Assembly: GCA_949825045.1 (NCBI GenBank)
Contig: OX463824.1
Span: forward strand, 29,110,001 to 29,174,000
Length of the DNA stretch: 64,000 nucleotides
Direction of reading: 5' to 3'
Origin: Argyresthia goedartella
Taxonomy: Eukaryota > Arthropoda > Insecta > Lepidoptera > Argyresthiidae
In this document: positions 26,001-36,600 of the stretch, piece after piece
How positions within the stretch are numbered: the stretch's first letter is position 1
Layout of the letters: each line of letters starts with the position of its first letter
Translations under genes and position numbers: made by a program
Notes under the pieces: generated by a model
The model's input: only the letters and a program-made list of their open reading frames with translations
Database searches by the model: none
Told to the model about the DNA's origin: nothing

Positions 26001-27013
26001 CTTGGTATATGTACCCGAGCTCGTACTGAGGAGAATCCTCGGGTTCCACTGGCATCCTTGGGGGGTTTGGGAAAAAATTGGACTGTATTTTATTGCCTGT
26101 CAATTAATATAACTGCTGCCCATTTAATTGGGTAATGGAATTTCTATTTTTAAAGTAGTGACACTTAAATATCCGCAACTAGCCTGGAATTTGATAAAGT
26201 TATCTTTATCAACTTTCTAATTGTTTAATGGAATTGTACCATTAAAATAATTGGAAAAGACCATTTAAAAATCTTAACCAATTGACCTGTTTAGCCCATA
26301 CATTACAAGATAGTAGGTAAAATGGCTTCTTCCTTACCAAATCCTAAACGGAAAGGATCTATCTCCAGCATTGTCGAACAGCGGTATCATAGCCCATAGT
26401 GTGGTGGTCGTCAAAGCACTTGTCATGAAGAACGAACACATGCGTCTTATACGCTGGGCTAGTTTAGATAGGATCCTGTGGATATTGTTGGTAAGTATTA
26501 CATAATAAAAGAGCAGATAATAGGAATATCAAACTATAAGAAGTGCACTAATATGCAAGGCAGGCAGGCTTGTGTCAGAAGTTCCCTGATGAACTAACAA
26601 CAAAATAATTTTAGAAGTAGGTCTGTAGTTACCTGCCAAAATTAAAGTAGGTTAAAATATCAGAATAAAACTTACTTTTCTTGTTTTTTGGACTGCGGTA
26701 CGAACATATCCGACTCCATCATTTCTATCAGCTGTTTCAAATTCTTGTGGTTTACAATAAATACAGTGGTCTTGTAACATAAAGATGCCTGAGTGAACAA
26801 GAGATATGAGGCCTCTGAAGCGGCTTCAATATCATGAATAACGTCGTAAAGATAAATGAACTCGAAGATCAGGAAACTATACTGCGAGACCATGATCATC
26901 AAAAGATAAGTATATTGCAAAATTATGTGGTTCCCAGATGGTAACCAAACGCCGAAGAATTTCATTATAGTCTTCGGCAGCTTAAGGAAAAGCGTTTCGT
27001 TATTTACGGACAT
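20022..27013 (-). CDS. Or-A, insect odorant receptor (7tm_6 family), complete
   Basis: Eight exons, read right to left: 27013-26676, 26475-26338, 26056-25888, 23684-23572, 23313-23214, 23122-23018, 20326-20171, 20078-20022. All have GT-AG junctions and consistent phases. They total 1176 nt, giving 391 aa plus stop, the usual size for this family. The protein has seven hydrophobic segments. Family text includes [51 protein letters not shown] and the last-helix motif [10 protein letters not shown]. These receptors form ligand-gated cation channels with Orco in sensory neuron dendrites, with the N-terminus inside. No in-frame stop or frameshift is seen. The ligand and the standard receptor number cannot be told from the sequence. 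Confidence 0.92.
20171..20326 (-). CDS. Or-A exon 6
   Basis: The acceptor is TTTTTTTAG and the donor ATAGCG|GTAAAT. It has 52 codons, encoding SELLREVLYQCPWYEQETKF and [19 protein letters not shown], the most conserved C-terminal region of moth odorant receptors. Confidence 0.93.
20396..20530. repeat. GC-rich palindromic repeat unit
   Basis: Words GGAATGCCCGACCTCGGAAT and AATTCCGGGGCCGGGCATTC are mutual near-reverse complements and alternate through the stretch. The same vocabulary recurs at 21190-21310. It lies in Or-A introns or just past its exons. Confidence 0.6.
20777..21124. repeat. three tandem copies of a ~115-bp unit
   Basis: Copies start near 20777, 20894 and 21008 with ATTGAGTCAAATTTGGCTAG and end GCGGAGCAAATAAAATAAAA. 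They are nearly identical. They lie in the intron between Or-A exons 5b and 6, bracketed by the two GC-rich palindromic stretches. Confidence 0.92.
21190..21310. repeat. second GC-rich palindromic repeat unit
   Basis: Contains GGACGCCAATTCCGGGGTCG, CAGGAATGCCCGACCCTGGA and ACGCCGATTCCGGGGCCGG, matching the unit at 20396-20530. Confidence 0.6.
21595..21690 (+). mobile_element. half copy of the 12838-13450 foldback element
   Basis: GCTTAGGTGAAGGGTAAAGG, GTGAGCGAAGCGAAGCCC and TCCTTCGTGTTAGGTTGAAC match one arm of the element in the spastin intron. Confidence 0.7.
21730..22575 (+). mobile_element. non-coding dispersed repeat, copy in Or-A intron
   Basis: Shares long text with 33365-33905 in inverted orientation, e.g. 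GGCGTCGGCGTTCGAAATTT and TACACACATATCATAAGCTC. A 340-bp segment at 21963-22302 is absent from the other copy and is bounded by the direct repeat CAGTAC. The class is unknown; no transposase is seen. Confidence 0.65.
22898..22936. repeat. near-perfect palindrome
   Basis: GTTAAGACACTTAGATA and its reverse complement TATCTAAGTGTCTTAAC, separated by two bases. It lies in the Or-A intron downstream of exon 5b. Confidence 0.9.
23018..23122 (-). CDS. Or-A exon 5b
   Basis: The acceptor is TATATTTCAG and the donor ATCAGA|GTATGT. It has 35 whole codons, VERDSVQFFSMCNYMVTMLS then [15 protein letters not shown], the sixth membrane segment and its conserved CWCGHELT end. Confidence 0.9.
23214..23313 (-). 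CDS. Or-A exon 5a
   Basis: The acceptor is TTTATTTCAG and the donor CTATT|GTAAGA. It is 100 nt, encoding FMDKVENTFHANIFFQLSGS and the fifth membrane segment up to GLRISI. In Or-B this is fused to the next exon. Confidence 0.88.
23572..23684 (-). CDS. Or-A exon 4
   Basis: The acceptor is GTTACAG and the donor ATCGA|GTAAGT. It is 113 nt as in Or-B. It encodes NYKLLIDCVKHHQTVI, the helical intracellular loop. Confidence 0.88.
23905..25510 (-). mobile_element. 5'-truncated LINE with RT domain, decayed
   Basis: On the minus strand the order is PWLTD-like linker text, NRCTRLCRDTKRRHIYESIE, then FKEFRPISILSILSKVLE, FQSGFRPEHSTPTALLKV, GVPQGGILSPSIFIHCISDL and the catalytic YADDLQIY, then a broken C-terminus and 3' UTR to about 23905. 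Jockey/CR1-group by motif order. It lies between Or-A exons 4 and 3 and is in the same orientation as Or-A. Confidence 0.8.
25535..25612 (-). mobile_element. tRNA-derived SINE head or decayed tRNA
   Basis: The minus strand reads TGGTCTAATGGG (A box) and a good T-arm CAGG-TTCGAAA-CCTG (B box). The acceptor strands do not pair, so a functional tRNA is unlikely. Confidence 0.5.
25888..26056 (-). CDS. Or-A exon 3
   Basis: The acceptor AAG|GATGCC sits after a C-rich tract and the donor is GAG|GTACAA. The exon is 169 nt, exactly as in Or-B. It encodes [18 protein letters not shown] and the fourth membrane segment ([20 protein letters not shown]). Confidence 0.9.
26338..26475 (-). CDS. Or-A exon 2
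   Basis: The acceptor is TATCCACAG and the donor ATTTG|GTAAGG. It encodes ILSKLAQRIRRMCSFFMTSA and the third membrane segment up to FPFRI, leaving TG to form Trp with the next exon. Confidence 0.88.
26676..27013 (-). CDS. Or-A exon 1
   Basis: Starts at ATG 27013 (MSVNNETLFLKLPKTIMKFF), with donor GAAAA|GTAAGT. It carries the first two membrane segments (YTYLLMIMVSQYSFLIFEFI and LLFTQASLCYKTTVFIV). An upstream in-frame ATG exists but its text does not resemble receptor N-termini. Confidence 0.88.
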
Positions 27014-27636
27014 TTTGCTACCAGCGTAAGAGTCAAGAGGTGGCCTGGTGATAATGATAACCGGATAAGGAGTAAATGTAAACATAAGTCATTAAGTTAA
27101 CTTTGTATTGAAATCAACGTACAGAGTGTCTGCAAATCATAATTCTTTGACAAAGTCGACTTTTCCAACTATTGGCGATAATGTTTCTTGGATCATAGAG
27201 CATCCTGTAGTTGTAAGACCTCGGACCCGGCATTCAAAAGCCATAAACTTCGTAAATTCTAAACTTTAATCGTTTTAGTTTCCACAACAGTGAGGTGAGG
27301 GTGCGAATTAACAAACAAACAGTAAATCTAATTCTAATTGCTCAATTTTGTGATACTTTTATGAAATGTTACTATTCTACCAACAATTGAAACTTTGTCT
27401 GATCGTTTTTATTTTAATCACTTTTAAAGCTGTATAAAATGAGCTGCCATCGGCAACATTGAATCTAATCATTGGCCGCCAATAAAATGGCTTTTCAATT
27501 ACTTTATTTGCTGAAAAATAATTTTATTTGAAAAGAATTGTACATTTAGTTGGAGGTGATGCATCGAATTGTAAGATTTTATTTAGTAATTAAATCACTC
27601 ATCTCGAGTGTGTCGCGTGACTGAATCTAGACTCCC

Positions 27637-27693
27637 TCAATCTTTGTGTGTCTGTCGTAAGACTGCAAAGTAGGAGTACGACATTCGCAGAAC
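27637..27693 (-). CDS. terminal odorant-receptor exon (assigned to Or-B)
   Basis: The acceptor is TTTATTTACAG. It encodes [18 protein letters not shown] and TGA, 57 nt as in Or-A. No other terminal exon was found after exon 6 of Or-B, but a decayed exon 6 copy at about 28035-28130 lies just before it, so ownership is not certain. Confidence 0.75.
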   Translation of the reverse strand, partial: VLRMSYSYFAVLRQTHKD

Positions 27694-30600
27694 CTGTAAA
27701 TAAATATCAAAACTCAAAAACACTTCTTGTAATATCGGCTTTAATTATTAGTAGGTAATAAATTCTCGTCGATCACCTTTTGAATATAGAACCCAAGAAA
27801 ACTTCTAGTTATGTTATGCTGATTATATAAAACATCGGGAAACGCGGATATTAGAGAAAATCTCATTCATGCAGACCACCTAACCATCAGAAGTACAGTT
27901 CGCGCGAAGTTTCTTTGGATCTGAGTCAGCTGTCGCCTCTGGTTCTCTCACCCCAACTTACCCTATGCGAGAAAGAGAGGTCATAGGTCACTCACAGCCA
28001 AAGAAACTTGGCGCTGCCTGCACATCATCACAACAAATCACCGCATGTAATGTCCCGCGCGGAGCATGCGCAGCATGGCCAGTGCGCACTATGCCTGGCA
28101 TACAAGTTACATTGAGCGCGAAATAATAATGATCCCGAAGCCGGCACTCTCCACTGACATGACGTAATTGCCGGGGCCGGTTTCCTCCGCAGACAAGAGG
28201 TGATAGTACATTACTGCCGCGGTCTATAATGACTGGTGGTGGCAGAAAACTAGCTCCAAGCCTAAAGCGCGGTGAGCATTGCAGCCTGCTAAATACAAGC
28301 TGGAATAAAGGCAGAGACCGAAGGTCGAGGCCCATAAAGCGCCGGTGGCGCTGACAGTAAAGGCTGCAATGGTGACCAAGCTTAAAGCTATGAAGTATTC
28401 TGTGATTAAGAAGCCGGCGAACAATGAATTTTCCATACAAACTTAGTGCCATAATAATTTTTGAACACTTCAACGTTAATATGCTTTTGTTCGTATTAAG
28501 ACAGTATTTACCTAGGTTCCTATTGCCAAATAAAAAAATATAAAACTTCTTAAAATACAAGCGATTTAATTTTATACATTTTTAGGACGTCATCGACGTA
28601 TTTTGCACCTGTTCGTTTTGTATTAAAAGCGAAACCATTCATGATGTAATTATAATAGAACCACAGCTTATTTTGTCAAGTTGCAAAATGTCACAAAAAA
28701 AATAGACTCAAGTTGCATTCCTCATTTTTGGTACTCACGGAACAAAAGAGAATTTCTCTTTAATTTTAAACAGCTATATCGCAGTCTCTTCTCGCAAGGG
28801 GGAGACGGCGGCGGCGGGGCGGCGGTGGTGGTGGGCGGTGGGGCGGCGGTGGTGGTGGGCAGCGGCAGCTCCAAAGAACGACACACTGACGCACGCACAC
28901 ACACACAGCAAACCTACCGCGCGGAGATCGCGGGGTGCGGCGCATGCATGGTTAGCTTCCCGCCCGCACGCGTTAGGAGAGATAGCGATATGTTGATTAG
29001 CGCTCGCCTCGAATGGCGCTTGAGCGGCTGTCCGCCGGAGGGTAGCTAAGCTAAGCTCGAAGCCATCATAGCGTGGCCAGCAGTGCAGTCATTGCGGACC
29101 AAGGCTTGTATAGTGCTCAAGCAATGCGAGTAATTTAAATTAATTATCACGAAAATTTATGGAAAACTATTATAGGAAATTACAAAAAAGTTCACCGCGC
29201 TGCGCTTTTGTTTCTTCCTCGTGTCTTGTTATATTTTCCTAGGCTGCCTGCACTTACACAACCAAATTCTGGATAAAATATTTTTGCACTTCCATTTTTG
29301 AAACAAAACTCGACAATAATGGAATTTCAAAGAAAATTGCTGGTGGCTAAAACTCACCTGCAATGAATTTCCGTACAACTTTGCTGGCGCCTATTCAAGA
29401 AGCGCGGCAAGCTCGACTTTGCTCGAAGAAGGGGTGTTACCAGGGATGTCCACATTGAGGATCTAGACATCCCTGGTAACGCCTACATTGAATACGGACA
29501 GCACAACCCCCTTCTAACAAATACTAGACTAGGCGAGATCAATTATGTACCAAAATACGACAGGAGTTGGCTACTCAGCAAGCGAACGACCGCTCCACGT
29601 CCCCATAGACTTATATTTTATTTATTTATTTAATTAGCTGTAAATACGATAGGGCAATATAAAACTACATTATAAATCTACATAGATAAATTCTGCCCAC
29701 ACTAACAAATTGTAATGGTACACGAGAGTCAGTACATTTGATACTTCATTTTGCGTGACAGAGGGCTAGCCCATCGCCGCGTTGTATTGGTACACACGTT
29801 GAATACAAAAATCGGTCATTTAACGTTTTGGGTTTTGAGTAGAGCAGGGTAAGGTAGCAAAAAGCAATGAGCCGACGCGTGGTTTGGTTCCAGGAACAGA
29901 GTTCAGGTCAAGTTTTTTTGTCGCATTCCTGCGAGATGTGTAGGGATCAGAGCCGATTTGGCTGCGCGCGAAATAAATTATGAATAACTAAATAATGGAA
30001 GGTTATTATGGAACGATACGGAGAAAGCTATTATGTTGATTGCAAATATACAATTGCGTTTGTTTGGTATGAGATGGCGAGTTTGACACGACTAGTATGA
30101 ATAGCATTCTAGTGGTCTTTGTCCAGCGCGCTAGCGGTCGGGAAGGCTTAATTAATCGCAACAAGCTTTTATGGTCAGCGATCAACAGATTTTGTGTATC
30201 GGCCATACCGAATGACTTGAGTGATAACCTACGGTTGATCATAGTGAATATGCGTACACACAATTTGTAGAACAGCGGATCTGCATGGCATGGTTGAAAT
30301 TAGACCCTGTGTAGTTAGTGATAAGAAGCTTCGCTTGGGCAGAGCGTGTTCGCAAAGGACGCCATTTTTTTTTCAGACATGTGGGGATATAAATACGATT
30401 GCGGGGGAAGGGAGAGCATTCAGTCTCAGCGTCTAGCTACTGTGACAGTCGTCTTTCACGATTCTAAACAGTTTTGGTCTGCCGTCTTACGCGTCTGAAC
30501 TAGACGAATTGTGATTGCGAAGTTACAGTGGATTCTCGTGAGTGTCTGAAGCGCCGAGATATACCTCGGTTCCTATCCTTTATATCAACCTACCCCAAAT

Positions 30601-33600
30601 TCCAAAACTATCCTTGGGTCGTTAGATAAGAACTTGTAGGTAACTGATCTGAGTCTGAGTCTGGGCTTGGAGCGACCCTAAATTCCTTTTTCCTTCACCA
30701 TAGGGTTCCTGGATTGGCTCTTAGGATATTCTCGGGCTAATCCTCTCCTCATTCCTTTCGAGTAGCGAGTTTTGAAATTCCCACACACACAGTCATTAAA
30801 CATACAAGCACATTCAAATCAAACTCAACCATTTTCGAGTGGTGTCGATAATGGACGTGGTATAACACTAGGATTTTAGACTAGGCTGGACAGGAGTTTA
30901 GTTGCGGCTAAACCTAGGTTGGCAGGGCATAGGGAGACTGTTTGATCGATGAGGTTCCGCGGATGGAAATAACAAATTCAGAACAAAGTTAAACCGGTGT
31001 CAACACAGATAACCTATCCTGTTGATATTTTGACATTTGAGTGTTGTCGGGGACGCGCGAAGAGATCAAATTACAGTCTAAAGTTCATTGTTTAGGACCG
31101 GGTAGATTGTTTTGCTTAGCCTTGGGTCAGTTTGGATTCAAGTTGCATCTTTAAATTAAATGTAAATTTCGCTGGAGGTCTAATGTGTAGGCTGAGTCAA
31201 ATATATATGATTAGGCTCAGTTGAGGACGTGCTGAGGCTAGTGGAATTCATAGATCGGAATTTACCGAAGTATGCATTTCGCTATGGTGTGGGTTAGATC
31301 TCCTAAAGCGCTAATGACTACGTTTCGATAACATCCAGCTCAAATTGCGCAGAGTTGAAGGTTTCAAAACGGACCTTACGGACCTTTTGAGGTAACCGCT
31401 AGTTCAAACCCATTTCGGAAAATCAAATCGCAACTGTGTAAACCGGTCTTTTCGGATCGTTATTGCCGTGAACTAATTATATAATTGGAACCACCACAAG
31501 CCGCTCCTAGCGAGCACATGAAATATCATTGAGTACTCACGTCGTAAAACTACGACGGATATCTATACGATATCCCAAACAAATATTACAAATCGTGGTC
31601 GACCACTAAAAGAAGTTCCAAGCGCCCATATATACAAAAAAATAAATGGTACCATCACACAAATACAACAACGATCGATCTGGCGCAATACACCGCTAAC
31701 TGATGCGAATTACCGGCTTGCGGACATATATGCTTCTCTGTCTTAACTTGAAACTCTAAATTCCTGAACCAATCTTCGCTCGACTATTGTGCGCCTAACG
31801 AACTTCTCAACGAACGAGAAATTCAGACTTATCATTCTTAACTTACAAATTTTACAGCTGAATAGGGACATCTCTTTTTGGGGTAGGTAGAATAGACGAT
31901 CATAGCTACTGATAGCGGTGGCTCGACCTTAGCCGTTATGCCGTTACAAAATATATAACACACGCTACACAACACTAAAACAGATCTTTCAATTTAGACA
32001 AACATAAGTAGATTGTAAGTAGCTAACACACCCACATGCCGGACTCACCACCGACCTGCTGGACACTTAAGAAATGTAACACAAAAACTAGGGAAATAAA
32101 CATATTTCTATTCTATTCTATTCTCAAAGAAGGTTGTCAAAATAATGACCTGAATTTTATACATTACACTTTATCAGAAGTACCAGGCACGCATACTCTC
32201 ACAGCAACTCACCGCGATAAAGGTCTGCCTCGACAGCGGCACGTAATGTCCCGCGCGGAACACCAGCGGTCGACTCATGCACAGCATGGCCAGGCATAGG
32301 GTGCGCTTGAAGGCCACGTCCTGCTCGTACCAGGGACATTTGTTGAGGACAGCGAATAGCTCCGTGCTCTGCAAACAAAGACTCAGGGGTTTTTAATCGA
32401 TCTACTTAGAAGCTGTGGACCTAGCAACAGAAGGCCAAGACCGAGCTTGGCTGTGTATCCTGAGAGCACGATAGGTTGAAGATATCTACAGGATAGGGCG
32501 CTTTTTTGTGTTGTTAATAAAAATAAAAATATAGGCGTTTCTACCAGTCACGCATCCAGAAGTTAGTTCGTCCAGAAAAATAATAAACTGGCAGTGCCTA
32601 CCAGAAGTTGCGACATACTGACCCTCGCAGTAAGCTCATGGCCGCACCAGCAGCACAGGTAAATCTGCATGGCCATCACAAACAGGTAAGTCAGGATGGC
32701 GACGAACTGCATACTGCGCCAGTCCACTACCAGGATTCGTAACGCTGACATGCAGATGAGCCCCACTCCGCCGCTTAGCGTGAATAGCAAGTAGGAATGG
32801 TAGGTGTTCTCCAATTGTGCTATGAACCTGTAATAGTAGAGGTCCAATAAAAAACTTTCTTTGTGCATAAGTAAGGGAAGGTAAAGTAAGGTAAGATAGT
32901 AAAACTGGATCAAACGTGGACATAACAGAGTGGTGGACAAGAGGCGTTGTTGGTCTGTGATTTCTATTTATTCTTTAGCTATATTGTAGTGGTAACTTTA
33001 AGTTAAGATTGTATGAAATAAGGCTTACTTTGCAATAGTTTGATGTTGTTTGATGCAGTCCACAAGTTTCTTGTAATTTTCTTTCAGGAGTTTCTCCACT
33101 GTTTCCGTATTGGTTCGATCTTGCATTGAAATGCCTTTTATCTGCAAGTAACATTTTTTTAAAGTTTGCAAGTCCTAAGTCCGAATGCACAGAATGCCGC
33201 TCAAATAAAGTGTCGCTTAAGGCGACGCATTAGGTCATAAACAGGCTATTGTAAATCTGAAATTACTCCAAATGATGAGTATGATAGCAGTAGTTTCTTT
33301 ATACTTGTTGACTATTGCCGATCTGTTCGAACAAAATTTAATAATTTAAGTGGTACATAATTAAAGTAATTTAATCACGAGAATCATATGAGACTCTTGT
33401 GATTAAATTACTTTATCTACACACGTATCATAAACCCTCTTTACTGCGTTCAAAAACCGCACGTTACGATCAGCATTATGTTAAACTACTTGGTAAAAAC
33501 TCGTTTCGTATCTGGAAAACTACACATTATGGTCATCATGTGTAGTTTTTCTACATATAATGACATTCAAATTTCGAACGCCGACGCCTGCCTGCGTGCC

Positions 33601-36600
33601 GTCCCTAGTTTGTTTGTGAAGTTGGTACTGACATTCAAATTTCGAACGCCGACGCCCGTCTGCGTGAAGTTGGTACTACAGAACAAGCTAAACAATTGCA
33701 GAGCCACAATGCTGGTCAAACATGAGGTTCCTGAACACATCAAAGAGAGCTTATGATATGTGTGTAGATAAACTAGTGTATGTAACTGTACGTAATTAGG
33801 CATTAAAACTCTCGAGTGATATTATTATGAAACTCGCCTACGGCTCGTTTCATAAACCCACTCTCGAGTTTTAATGCCCTCCATTATGCAGCAGTCACAT
33901 AAACTACTATTAATTACAAGAATATAAAACTTATAAAACATAATAAAGCTTATTCGTCCATGCTTTTACACATTTTTTCAATTTATATTTTTCAGGACCA
34001 ATTCTGTAATTACGTAAAAACTGTAAAACTTTGTAAATCATCCATCATCATCATGGCCAGAGATGGCTCAGTGTTATTTTATCAATATTTTTATGAATTT
34101 TGTGAAATGTTTTCATTGCTAAGTAACCAACTCCGATTACTGTCGACAACATGTCTACTACTACTGTAACATCAATTGTTAATATCGATAAATATTCCAG
34201 GTCAAGTCATCGTTAGAATCTTGTTGGAATTTGCGTTTCGGGATGAATTATTTATCAGATTATTAAGAAATACAAAAAACAATTGATACTTTCCAAGCCA
34301 ATTTTTTTTTGTTGATAAAGCCTGCTCTGAAAGTATCTCATTGGGTAATCAATCAGTCAATTATAAATTTAAAGTAGAGAAGTGGCAAAAAATGACGTTT
34401 GATAAGTAAATGTAAATATCTACAGTAAAAAATCTTTCCTAGATATTAATAAAAATATTTACATTTTAGAAAATTTACAATATATTAATAAAGTTCGAAA
34501 ATTTGAGCCAAATCACTGCCGCCGTCGCTAGGCAAGGTGCCCAGAAGGCTGGCGGCGTTGCCTCGCTGTATGGCGAGGCACAGCCTTTGCCCAAGGTAGG
34601 CTCCAGCCCTCCGGTCTTTAGAGGCGTCGACCAGGCGCGAGGAAAGTTGTTTGAACAGTGCTCGAGCCTCTGAACCCCATGGACCGAGGCTTTCTACCCC
34701 AAAGGGCACAAATATGTAGCCCTGTCCGAGGGCTGCATATTTGCGCCTCTTGTTGCCCTCTGCCGTCGACGCTGCCGCGCCAGCCTTGCGAGCGGTCGCT
34801 TGTAAGTGGGACTGTGCCAGCCTATCGACCACAGACCAGATATACTTCGCGTGTTTTTAATTGGTGGACTCCACTCATCCCGGCTCACTCAGTCGCTCTC
34901 TGGCTGTTCGAATGTAAGCCGTGTACTAATAAACATAAAAATGCCTTACTGTGCCGTTGTGAATTGCAAACACTCAAGCTATGTTGTTTCCAAAGAAAAC
35001 GACGGCGTTTCCTTTCATACGTAAGTAATTTCATTTCTGAAATTCGCCTAATTTATTTAATAATCAATTATTTTTAATTTCGAGTGGCGTCTCCCGTTTT
35101 TACTGAGATAGGTTGAACCATAGCGTATATTTCCCATGGACTTCATACACTGCTGCTTCCACTTTACACAATTCATGGATATCTCTTTCGTAGCCCTCAA
35201 TGAACAGTGAAGCAAACTATACTTTCGTTAACCTTACAATTGCATGGTACAGTCGATTTGCTCATTTTTCTGTCTATTTAATCAGATAGTGTTGTACAAT
35301 GCGACGATTCTTGCTAAATCGCTGGACGATTCGATTTTGTTGACGGAAGAATGATAATTCTGAGTTGCATTTTCATTACAATCTATATTTTAGTAGCAGA
35401 ATAACATAATAAATTAGTTTAATCATGACTTAAAATTTAAGCTTTTTTCGTGTAACTCAGCATTACATAGAAAATCGATTAGTAATTCATTCCTCTGTCG
35501 ATACAACATCGATTCACTTCGAGAGAGGAAAGAGTAGAAGACAGAGGAATGATTTAAAAAAAGATAAGTTGGTATGTAGAACAAGACTGAACAAGTAAGT
35601 AGGTAATACTATGGTAAAACGGGGTGTATTTTGATACCCAGGGGAGAATAGAGATAGCTCCCCATCTCTCTTCTCTAATACTCTACGAAGTAGTGGGCCT
35701 AAGAGTTATTTCTATTTATCCTTGGTTATCAATACACCCCGTTTTACGTTACCTACATTATTCTAGTCAGCCCCCTTAATTAGTAACTTTAATCCAGGTC
35801 AAATGCAACGCAGTGTTAATTGATTGTACATAACTATGGGAAATCTGACACTATTCCACAGTTTAAGATCGATTCGAGTTACTGAATAAGGGGGCTGGAC
35901 GGATTTACAATTGAATAATAAAAGGTAAATAGGTACTACAGACAAATACATACTTTAACACTCTATGATGTGATATCCGGGTGCGATGCTACGATACGAT
36001 CTCCCGCCCGAAACACTGCCGGCTTACTGACAAAAAGGCAACGCGGTAGGTACGTGGTCGTGGTAGGTAGGGGATTCCCGCAGCAGCGCTCATTTTGAAT
36101 CGATTTGGTAGCGCGCCTTGACTCTGTTTCACGATTAACATGTCAACCCATCGCTAAAAGGCTCGTGACGTCACAGTAGGTAGTGAAAAAGTTACACGGT
36201 TGGTTCTCATACATTCTACCGTGTTTGCTGCGTCTATCTCGATAGTTGGTCTGTGGTATCGACACAAGTCGCGTCCCACACAAGCGACCGCCCGTTTTTC
36301 CAAGGAATCAATGACATCCCGTCCGGCCTTTTGGCATCGTCCCGCGAAATGCCTGCTGGCTCTAATATCGCGGGAACGCCTGCACTGGCATAAATTTTAA
36401 TAATTACAATTAAATGCCGAAAACCGCAGTTTCAAACTGGCAGTTGACAGGTTGGCTTGAAATACAGATAGTGAGAGAAAGCGCTTACCGTCTCTGCGTT
36501 CCTACTGTGTTTTCTAATGTTTTAAAAAAACGTTCCGTTTCAAGTTACCTAAAAACCAAAATTTTTGTTTTGAAAATCTATACAAAATAAAAAAGAAACG

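Noticed and set aside
27988..28560. 190-codon minus-strand open frame
   Set aside because: It contains the decayed receptor exon out of frame and otherwise matches nothing.
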